Shown here piece after piece: positions 48,988-58,415 of a stretch of 62,466 bases of DNA (position 1 is its first letter; every line of letters begins with the position of its first letter). Origin of the DNA: Phoronis australis (Eukaryota > Phoronida > Phoronidae). A program made the position numbers and the translations under genes. The DNA is taken from positions 217,640 through 280,105 of the forward strand of contig NMRA01000183.1 of assembly GCA_002633005.1 (NCBI GenBank), read 5' to 3'. A model generated the notes under the pieces. The model made no database searches, had not been told where the DNA came from, and worked only from the letters and a program-made list of their open reading frames with translations.

Positions 48988-49219
48988 TTACAATGCTACA
49001 TCCTTGACGATCTCAAAGCACAGATTGTCTCTTTCCAGTGCATACTCCACTTCCTCTGTCATATCTCTTATATCCAAGTGTTCCATTTTCCTACATTTGT
49101 TGAGAGTGGCCTATCTCAACAAATTACGTTGGACCTGTTGTGGTATAAGCCAGTAATCTTTGGCAAATACTTTTTCCACGACTCGTTCCTCAAGTTACAA
49201 ATTCTCTTTGACACATCTT
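48988..49219 (-). CDS. Weak exon candidates, minus strand
   Basis: Two short protein-like pieces are adjacent but in different frames. The first is PEDVSKRICNLRNESWKKYL plus PKITGLYHNRSN (about 49219-49128), preceded by CCCCCAG and followed by GTAATT. The second is KCRKMEHLDIRDMTEEVEY plus ALERDNLCFEIVKDVAL and a stop (about 49110-48988), preceded by GATAG. They may be two exons with a tiny intron, which is unlikely, or one frameshifted pseudogene. The composition is more protein-like than the surroundings, but no family is recognised. Confidence 0.22.
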
Positions 49220-49854
49220 CTGGGGGTTGACTTTTCGGCCTTTCTCTCTAGCACCCTCACTTAGTTGTCCAGAAGGAATTTTTCAACGGTTAAGGGTAAA
49301 TCCTTGCTGATTTTGAACTTTCCATACTCAAACTTTACTAGTAATCAGCAGGTCTTCAACTTCTTCACCATAAGCCTTTCCTGATTCCTAAAATTGTATT
49401 AATGAAAAACTAAACATACTGAATTTAATGTGGCCATTTTGGCTCAGAAAATATGAGTACCAAACTAAAGTGAAGGCATCACAAATAAGTCATTCATATT
49501 TTATTATAAAAATTTACAAAATGAATTATATGTACCTGGCAATAGGACAAAGGTATAAAACTGGGTTGGGTCGCATAAAACTTCAAAATTATCCGCTGGA
49601 TAAGTTTGATTGTTGCATGACGTCAGATGCATTTTTCAACAAGAACAACGTGGCTTGTGATATATGCGATGTCATTGTTGCTATACGGCGTATAACTTTT
49701 ATGCAAATGGCCCAGAAGTATGGCACACAACATGTAGACCGATTTAAATTGTCCGTGTGTCACAATTCATTGTGAAATGCATGAGTTGTGCATTATATTT
49801 CTCTTCATAACATTGCAATTACGAAATTTATTACAGATTTTTACAAGTACTTAC

Positions 49855-49938
49855 CGTTACTGTAGTACCCATGGGCACTCGCTTTCTTTTGACCCACTCT
49901 GAAGTCAGCCTGTTTTGTGTGGCAGCTTCTGTATATCC
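49855..49938 (-). CDS. Possible 28-aa internal exon
   Basis: An 84-base open stretch is bounded by a good acceptor (TGAATTTTCAG) and a strong donor (ACG-GTAAGTAC). One frame reads GYTEAATQNRLTSEWVKRKR and PMGTTVT. Length is a multiple of three. The family is not recognised. It lies between the two other minus-strand candidates and could belong to the same gene. Confidence 0.3.
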
Positions 49939-50339
49939 CTGAAAATTCATAGAAATTCAATCAGCTGCATTAGAAATATCTTTTGTTGCATGTTCACAGT
50001 CATAGGCTATAGAGATCAACCAAATGAAAACAACAGAGCCTTATAGAGGGGGTTAGTGGGCTTGAGTAATAGCCACTGTATAATATGTATTTGCTAAGCA
50101 ATTTCTAGCAAGACCGTCTAAAATTCCCAATGCTACGTACAAGATATCCCCACCCTAGTTCACTATTATCCTGGTTTTTATTACCTTAAATAACACAGAA
50201 CAGTAGATGGCAGCTGATATGTCCCCAAAAGTTGAGCCCACCTTCACCATGAGCACAAGTTAACCATTTCAACATAACAGATTTCCAAACAAACATCTGA
50301 CTTGTGTAATTGTGTTGTTGTAATCCATTGTATACATAC

Positions 50340-50511
50340 CATACACTATCTTTCATGCACAAGTATGACATGGAAACCATAGGTTCAAGATTCTCGATAG
50401 ATATTGTGAAACCCTCACAACAGTCACTGATTAGTTTTGTTAGTTTACCATAAAATTCAGAAATACACCGCTTTTTGGCAATCATGAGGTAAACAGGAAT
50501 TTTGAACTCTA
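50340..50511 (-). CDS. Possible exon of a Tudor-domain protein
   Basis: The minus-strand stretch follows TGAATTTGCAG and ends at a good donor (GTATG-GTATGT) inside a Trp codon. The translation reads EFKIPVYLMIAKK, ISEFYGKLTKLISDCCEG and then MVSMSYLCMKDSVW. It fits the extended Tudor layout: a 'V.V......FY.QL' strand, a helix, then 'G..C.A.....WYRA' with the exon break in that Trp. Two usual residues differ (Ser for Gly and Tyr for Cys in MVSMSY). Tudor proteins bind methylated arginine or lysine, often in piRNA pathways. The exon boundary and family are inference, and the following exon was not found. Confidence 0.35.
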
Positions 50512-51069
50512 CTGCAAATTCAGCATGCATGAAACAACACCAGAATCCTTTACGTGGTTAACATATCAATTGTCCCTTCAGGGCCTCAAGTCAACGGGAT
50601 AATATGGGGGACGTATGGGTCATGCTAAAATTCCTGTCTTTTTATTCCAGTTTTGGGAGGGTGCATTTTAATGTGCGACTTTTTAAGTTCCGTTCCAATT
50701 TTCAGCCTAATCATCTTTGTAAGCTTCACTAGTTGCAAATCACAGCTTAATATCAATGTATTTTTTTGAGAAATGCACTATATTTTTGACGGATTTGTCA
50801 TGTTTAATTAACTTCATATTCAACCACAGAAATTCAATGTCGGACATCACATACTCTCTAGTCTATAAAAGTAGGTCATGGGAAGAAGTCATGTAAAGCG
50901 TTTCAACATTTGGCTGTTATTATAAAAAATATGATAAATACCTATTTTCTATATCAGTGTATTCATACACTGCATAAACTGTACTTCAAGACATTTGAAA
51001 TAAGATACGATTAAGCAGTAATGCCCAAGTTATAAGCAATCACGGAGCGTCAATAAAAGTATTTTTGCA

Positions 51070-53812
51070 TGAATGCTCTGATACGCCGTGAAATGTAACA
51101 ATGACGTAAACTGTAACAGTTGTTACATTTTACATTGCTAGAGATCTCCTAAAATGTAACAACTTGTTACATTTTATGTAATTGTTACAATTTACGTCGA
51201 ATGCACATGCGAGAAATGTATCATTGTTACATTTTACGAAACCAACGTCATATTTCATGAGTTTGCTTGATATTTGTCACAAGGAAGAAAATCCGTTCAC
51301 ACACTTAACGCCTTCTTTCTCGGATTGTGTGAATGAAATTCTATCAAGTGTGCCAGGTCCAACTTATAAATGTGTCCCTATATGCTTTCCATGGTTTTTT
51401 AACATGAGTAGTTTTATGGTATAGTAAAAAATGCACACCGTACAGTTTCAACTACACACGAAAGGGTTTCCAGCATCAGGTAACACGTTTTTTAATGTTA
51501 AAGGGTACTTGCAATCTTTCGTTGACGTTCACACGTCATAAATCAATTGTGTATCCGGCATTACAGTAAAGACACTTCCCTCAACAAAGACATCATATTT
51601 GGCTAATATTTATCGTATTTCTTCGGGAACAAACGACAATAACGAAATTTTTCATGGAGAACTCAATTTCGGAAGCCCATTTGATACAAAAAAACACAAG
51701 CTTTATTCCACGATAGTTTGGTTTATTTCGGCCAGTGTTTTATTGCCTTGGAGTCATCGCTTATGCAGTAACTGACCTGCTAAACACAAAAGAAACAAAA
51801 CCAATGTTTCTGATGCCGACAGGTTCTGCCTACCACCAAAGTTACGAATGAACATTTCTTAAAGACATTGTAGTGGAAGGAAATAAAAGCACGCATTTAT
51901 TTGCCGGCAGGTTGACAGATTTTGTCAAAGCAACAACAAAATATTGCCTTTGAGAAGGGCGAGCCAATAGTTTAAAAAGTGGTGGCATAGTAACGTGTTT
52001 TATACAGCTTAAAAGATGAAAGAAATATCATTGTCCCAATGACGTCAAACCTGTCTGAAATAGTGGTGGCAACAACAGGTCAAACTGTGACGTGTAAACG
52101 TAAAAATGGGAGGCCTAGCTGGGGAAATAGAAAATATTTTGCACACTGAATAAATAAAAGATTATTTTGCTAAAACCTGGAAAGCTCTAGGTCGATAGGG
52201 ACAATAATCTAAAAAGCTGATTGTCGGCCTTTCGGAATATAAAAATATGCACTTTCTCTTATTATTGTCTTTTAAGATAAAATATGAATTAAAATTGCTA
52301 TTTGGACAATGTTCATTAGCTCGAAGTACATATAAATAAAGACAAAGATTGGACATTCTATTATTAATAGACAAGAAGTCACGTGTCTCATGAGGCGCCA
52401 TTTTTGTGTAGCATAAACGAATTTGGTATATTTACCCCTTTGATACATTGCATTAAATGCTCATATTAAACATCACTGACTTCGATGTTGGCGGTTTTTG
52501 TTCCATACAATCCAATTTCAATGAAACCTAGTTCAAATCACTCTGTTAAATCACCGTGTCTTTCTAAGAATATTGGGGCACGTTCTACATAAAATTGTTG
52601 CTCGGTTTGTATTCCCATTACCAGCTATTCTAATGACCCAGTGACCGCAGAGGACTAATCGTTAGTTCTCGAAAAAGTCTGCCTCCAGAGTTCAACTTAA
52701 CGAAAATTTGAACTTAAATATTATCGTGGAACAATCCCCAGTTCTTTGACAAGTAATGTTTTCAACAAGAGACAAAAATGATTACATGGTGGGTATCCTC
52801 ACATTTAGATGAAAGTCGCGAGTTAAATAGTGCGGTCTGAATTCAGTTCTTTTTGGCAAACTGTAGATGGACATAGTTATATTTAAAAACAACACAGTGC
52901 TTTTTGATAGGTCAAAATAATCAATTTTTAAAGTTGGTGCACGTCTAAATAAGATTTTAAATCTCAACCTCCTCGTTTCCAAGAAGTAGGCCTACTCTGC
53001 ATCCACAGCTGTCAAGACATTCCTCACAATATCGTTAAGGCTGAACATGGGAACCCCTTTAAAATCCTTTGGAACAGGACTCGCTGTTCACTATGGAAAG
53101 CCAGATAAAAACATTGGACTATGATTGAGATGATTTTAAAATCTTTAAGGACCATGATGTATTAGCACTTTGCTAAACATGTATTGTGTCCTCGTTAAAT
53201 AAATTTAAAAATATTCATAATAATAAGAACGATAACGAAAACGATAACGAGTAACACTAGTAATAGCAGCAATAGTAGTAATGGCAATAGTAATAGGAAC
53301 AGTATTAATAATAGTAATAGTAATGTAATACTAATAAAAATGATAATAGGTAGCCAGATTCATGTCGTGTCAGCCCGGAGTGCATTCTATAGAAGAGGTA
53401 TACCAAAAGTACAGCCCAAAAGGGTGTTCTTTCACAGAAAAAATACTCTCCAAAATGGTGCCATTTTCGTCAAACTTATATCTAAAAGGTGCCGTTCATG
53501 AATTTCAGGAATAAAAGTGTGCGAAAATGTGAATTTTTACACAAATTAGTTTCTAAATGGGTCACTTTTTTGTCCGAGCCCGCTCTCTAAACGGGTACGA
53601 ACAAGAATACTCCAGCACCCCGTGGTAGTTTCAGATACCACTTGTTCGCGATTTTGGTCATTTTCCTTGCAATATGAAGTGGGTTTCGTAAAATGTAACA
53701 ATGGTACATTTCTCGCATGTGCGTTCGACGTGAAATGTAACAACTGCAACGCAAAATGTAACAGTTCTTACATTTTACGAAGTTGTTACATTTTACGGCG
53801 TATCAGTGCTCC
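51070..53812. mobile_element. Segment with ~150-190 bp inverted ends rich in AAATGTAAC
   Basis: Copies at about 51070-51260 and 53675-53812 are inverted. Both begin on the outside with CTGATACGCCGT and continue through several AAATGTAACA repeats in both orientations, GAACGCACATGCGAGAAATG-like sequence and ACGAAACC. This gives a 2.7 kb segment with terminal inverted repeats. The interior has no coding frame I recognise, so it may be a non-autonomous element, or two separate MITEs facing each other. Confidence 0.6.
53215..53345. repeat. AAT/AGT imperfect trinucleotide tract
   Basis: A run of AATAATAAGAACGATAACG then AGTAATAGTAATAG-type triplets, within the inverted-repeat segment. Confidence 0.85.
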
Positions 53813-55257
53813 TAAAAATATTCCTCAGGGTCTGACCTTGGATTTTGGTGATTCTTACCTGAACTCGCATGAAGCAGAACATTGAACCTTGACTTTATGT
53901 CTTTGGTCATTTTCCTGACCTCTGTCGGATTTCTCCTCTTGTGTGCAGTGGTTGTACTCAGTGTCTTTAGCGACGCCAATATATGTCGAGGGTTGTAACG
54001 ATGATTCGGACAAGTGAATCTACTACGCTAGATAATCTAGCTCCTGCTGCATACCTGCCTCCGAGGCAGACAGTCTACTTCTCAGGATGACACGTTCCAC
54101 CTCCTTCACGTCCCCTCAATTTTAAGGTTCTGAAATATCTCGCTATAATTCTTGTGCATTTCCCAAGAGTTTTCAAAGTTGTTTCTCTCGGCAAAGGTCT
54201 GATGTACGCCCAAGGTTTGACCTGTGTCCAAAAATGACACAACAAAGGAAAAGAATGATACGACTGATGGGCGATATACATGCGACAAGTTGCCATGGAC
54301 AGTGGTGGAGTTTGAATGTTTTTAGAGAACTGCAAACCCGGTATTTAGTCAGGAAAATTTCTGCGGCCTTTTGTTTTAAGTCGTATGAAAAATTGTGGTC
54401 ATACCACTTAACTTAACATTCATTTGATTTTTCATTGCATTGCATGTACATTTGATAAACAGAAAATCTGACTTGAATAGGTGTGACCCATTAGGAAATT
54501 GCAAAGCATAACAACTGTAAATCAAAATAACCCACAATTGTCGACTTCATATCTAACCCTGTTGACTGGGGAGGACATAATCGGCTTTTTAAAAAAATGG
54601 AGTAATGTATGGTATCTAGGAGTACTATAGTCCTAGGTGGTAAGTAGTAAAACATTCAAAACATTCAGGAGGAACAAACTCGTTGTTGCAAACAATCAAA
54701 AAACATTAAGGACAATCTGCTTTTACGTGCTCACGCAACGGTCTCAGATGTTTGAAAATTTCTCATTTTAGTACACTTGAGGTCCCAAAATGTATAACTA
54801 ATAAACTGGCTGACAATTTTTTTTTATTTTATGCAATGGAATTAACATGTTTTTTCAACATTTTGGCCAAGTTTCATTCTCAAAGCAGTGGGGGCAGGTT
54901 TGGTATAGCATTGTATTGAATATAACCTCAAAATTGCATAACGGGAGGCAGTGAAGTTTAACTACAAAATGAGGGTGGCAAATCGGAATCTTTTTCTTCA
55001 AGACATCTGTGTGAAAATCTACAGGCACCACTTAACAATATCAAGTGAATAATAGTTCAATAGCTTTCATTCAAGGAAAAAATAAACAGAAAATTGAACA
55101 GTTTTTACAGCGTGAAAACATGGCTGCGAGACCGTAAAATGTGTTTGAGCCTATAACTTTAGTAGAACGTAATATTTTGGGGATATATTTTACCATTGTT
55201 TATAGATTCCATAGGACTACCTGTGTGTCAAATTTGAAAATCGGCTGACCCCCACTT
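53813..55257. other. No recognised gene
   Basis: AT-rich with short frames only. Confidence 0.4.
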
Positions 55258-55815
55258 TGCCGCTGAATGGCTGGCGCTCTCGTGGACAAGCACTTAACGT
55301 CCCCTTCGGTGCTGCCTTCGACCTCCTGGCCGAGGCCCGCCTCCAGCCGCCGATCTCCGTCGGCGTTGCCTTCGGCCGCTTGACCGAGGCTTACCTCCCG
55401 GCTGTCCCGCCCACGTAACTTACGGGCCTCGGCCACACTGCCTCCAGTCCGGCAGCTCAGCCTGTCCCGCCTGTACGGCCTGCGTGGCTAACGGACCTCC
55501 GACGCGCTGCATCCGGCGGCTCCGCCGCTTGCCCCGCCTGCGCGGCTCAGGGTCACGGACGCGCTCTAGTGCCTCTGACGGTTTGGCCTGTCCCACCTGC
55601 GTGGCTTGCGGGCCTTGGCCGTGCTGCCTCCGACGGCTTGCCCTGTCCTGCTTGCGTGGCTTAATTACGGGCCTCGTCTGCGCGCTGCCTCCGTCGGCTC
55701 GGCCTTTCCCGAATGCGTGGCTTACGGGGCTCGTCCGCGCTGTCTCCACCAGTTCAATCGGGCCCGCCTGCGTGGCTTACAAGCGTCGGCTGCACAGCCT
55801 CCAACGGCTGCTTTC
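55258..55815 (-). repeat. GC-rich minisatellite, ~55-65 bp degenerate unit
   Basis: Repeated blocks of CCTGTCCCGCCTGCGTGGC, TTACGGGCCTCGG and GCGCTGCCTCCG(A/T)CGGC recur about nine times with variation. The stretch is far more GC-rich than anything around it and rich in CpG. Long open frames on both strands (Arg/Ala-rich and Gly/Arg/Gln-rich) follow from the lack of A/T and are not credible genes. Confidence 0.8.
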
Positions 55816-56460
55816 AATTGAAGCAATCATTGTCATATATATTAAAATTCAGCATAGGGGCATAGGGGTCTCGTACATGAAATTATGCTGGGTAATAAAT
55901 CTTGATGTTTCATTGCTTTATTCATTTCACAGTTAACCACTGGACAACAATCTTGTGGATATAATTGTCTATCTACCGACTGAGTGCTTAGACCGGATAT
56001 CTAATCATAAACATGTAAGTAAATCTGCCTGTGGGTCATGCACTTACCATTAGAAAGGATACATTTGTCTCTTGCTCAAACTGTAACAACAACAAAACGA
56101 AGGCTCGCAGAGAAGTCTGATTCGATAGAATTTGCAATTTCATAAAGCTGTTTTTGCTAAGAGTTATTTGATATCAGTTCAACGGCCGCAACTTGCTCAA
56201 CGATCCTCAGGTTTTGACTTAGATTTCACAAAAATGGATGATGCAACACAAGGTTTGTTTAGCCTAATCGATAGCGCTTTCAGAATGGCCACTCCAACTG
56301 ACACCATCTAGAGGTCTCCATTTAAAATTGCCCCTATAGAAGAGGGGATCTAAGAAGAGCGAGCCCATCAATTTCCCTTTTGAACACTCGGCGTCCCCCT
56401 CACTCTCGCACGTGGAAGAAACACTTTACGTTCTGTTACTATCATGGTCGTTTACGTTAT
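55816..56460. other. No recognised gene
   Basis: Nothing that I can support. Confidence 0.4.
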
Positions 56461-56754
56461 TTAAAGGAGAATGCCACCCGATTCAATCAGTCTTCATTAC
56501 AGTCTTAATCGGTCTGTATCCACATCGCCGAGATGTGTCGCGTTAACCCTCTGAGGAAGGTGAGAAACGATGCAGCGACGTCAGTGGTTCTTCTGCAGAG
56601 TGAATTGGCTCGCGATAGTTGAGAATGAAAAATACGCCGTCAAACCAAGTATGAGGCCGTGAAACTTCTCCGTGTCTGTCAGTGGCCGGCATTTCGTCGA
56701 CAGTGATTTCACTGACGGTCGAATGCCGGCTTACCAAACAGCTCATGCCAGGGC

Positions 56755-56935
56755 AGAAACCATGCGCGCACTCTCAGAGAGACAAAAGGTCCGAGAAAAT
56801 GAGGAATAAATCCATTAAACATGCGCAAACGCGCAATTCACAGAGATGCTGTCGTTTTTTTTATTTTTTTAGTCCGCCCATTTTTTTGTTACCAAAAGGT
56901 CCCCCCATATTGAAGGCTGGGTGCGCGCATGGAAA
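56755..56935 (-). mobile_element. Family M1 element nested in copy B
   Basis: The ends CATGCGCGCACTCTCAGAG and GGCTGGGTGCGCGCATGG are inverted. The interior has AAAGGTCCGAGAAAATGAGG, GCGCAAACGCGC, a T run with AGTCCGCCC and CAAAAGGTCCCCCC, i.e. the reverse of 23085-23345. Its absence from copy A shows that it inserted after the two copies separated, or was deleted there. Confidence 0.65.
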
Positions 56936-57221
56936 CTGAGACTAAGGCTAAAGTCAGATGTTGTGCCTAGTGTGTTTGCGTTCGACAGGCAGGAGACAAA
57001 GAAACGCGGATTAGCTGTTGATTAGTTTTTGATTATGGAGAATTGTAGTTGTCCATTAAAACATGAACAATTACAATTTATTCAAGGGGTTACAGCATAA
57101 CGTTTTAAATAACCTGTTTGATGACTGACTCATTCGTCAGACTTCTGTCTGAACCTCTGGGTGTAGGGTGTTTTCGCCAGTTCTTTTTCTCAGCCGAACG
57201 TCGTAAGCCTACCTCTGTTTA

Positions 57222-57465
57222 GATGCGATGCACAGCCAAGACAGTCCGTGAGACACATCTGATTTGCTACAAGAAGGCGTTTCACTTGCGGAATTTCGTG
57301 GCAGCAAACGCAAGCGTCAGTCGTTTCCATTATCGTGACAACATGACAAGTCAGTCAAACGGTTTTTGGAAACTATACAAATGTTCCGTTGCCTGTGCAC
57401 GTTCATGGACCTCTAGTATTTCTTGATCAGTGCATTCCGGTTTGAACTGATAACCTGTGAAACCT
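57222..57465 (-). pseudogene. Transposon protein remnant with P2X7-tail-like Cys motif
   Basis: On the minus strand GFTGYQFKPECTDQEI (near 57465-57415) is followed, in another frame, by DACVCCHEIPQV and a second Cys region MCLTDCLGC (near 57315-57235). 'CxCCxEIP' followed by 'C(I/L)TxxxG' is the hallmark of the Cys-rich domain shared by the P2X7 receptor C-terminus and many animal transposon proteins, where it binds zinc. Frameshifts separate the blocks. No receptor transmembrane segments are present, so this is an element protein and not a P2X receptor. Confidence 0.55.
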
Positions 57466-58415
57466 AACGATCAACATGTGAAGTCTTCATCGAATGAGCA
57501 CTCGTCTAAGTCGGAATTGCATATTGGCACGTTGACTTTTATTATTGTGCTACCAGTTTCTCTCGCCAACCAATACTTATATAAAATTGAAACAAAGTCT
57601 GTCTTATTAGATACAACTTGTAATGCCTTGGAGTGTTCGTGAGTGCAAATGTTTTGAGAACCCAGCAATGAATAAGTCACTGCGTTACTGGCTTTAGATG
57701 CAATAAGCTAATTGACCGGGCATCGAGGCCGTAACTCAATTTTATATCCTATTGTCAGATGATAGGGGAATCTTTATTTAGATATTGATGAATTATACAT
57801 TATTCGAATTATTGTTACTGTACAACTTTTACCCTGACGGCTCTCTAGAAGGGTAACCTATGACTTCGAGGCCCGCGACGAGCTAGTAAGTAGATTTTCA
57901 TTTTAGCGGCTAATTCACCAAATAATCACGTGATCATTATTTCTTTGGCTCACTAGTATAGACTTTTTGTGCATGGACGTTTAGTTTCCAACTTTGGTTG
58001 GTTTATATTCGTGATGCCTTCAGTCCGGTCATGATGGGCCTGACTTGGGTTCCGAGCCACTGGCCAGGATAACAAACGTTTTGTGTGTTTAGAACTGAAA
58101 AAACTGTCAAGTCTAAAATTACAACACACAGCTATGATCTCGATGCACTTGTAAGGGTTTTACATCGAATTTTGATTATTTATTGGTGTAAAACGATGAA
58201 TTCATGGCGGGCTAAAAGCTGACCAGTAAGCGTGTTGTGAACTGCTGAACAGACTGTGTTCGAACCTCTGACGTCATTGGTTAATTTCAACACCTCCGTC
58301 TGCCATCTTGTGTCAGGTACTAGAGTTGTACTTGCTGTTATCGATTGGAACTACTCGATCTAGGTTGTTTTTTGGGTCGTATTTTCCTTTAATTATTGGT
58401 TCTGTTTCATTTTAG

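Larger units (their letters stand above)
56461..58392 (-). mobile_element. TTAA-flanked transposon, Kolobok-like, copy B
   Basis: Flanked by TTAA at 56461-56464 and 58389-58392. Termini are AGGAGAATGCCACCC on the left and, reversed, AGGAAAATACGACCC on the right. It is the inverted homologue of 11599-13221 over the termini and several long internal blocks, but keeps about 300 bp more, partly due to a nested M1 element at 56755-56935. The minus strand still shows a protein remnant. Its right end lies 23 bp before the exon that starts at 58416. Confidence 0.7.

Noticed and set aside
55200-55936. Overlapping GC-rich frames up to 150 codons
   Set aside because: Minisatellite lacking A/T-rich stops; both strands and several frames are open together.
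57222-57465. A P2X receptor gene
   Set aside because: Only the Cys-rich tail motif is present, inside a transposon with frameshifts, and there is no channel domain.
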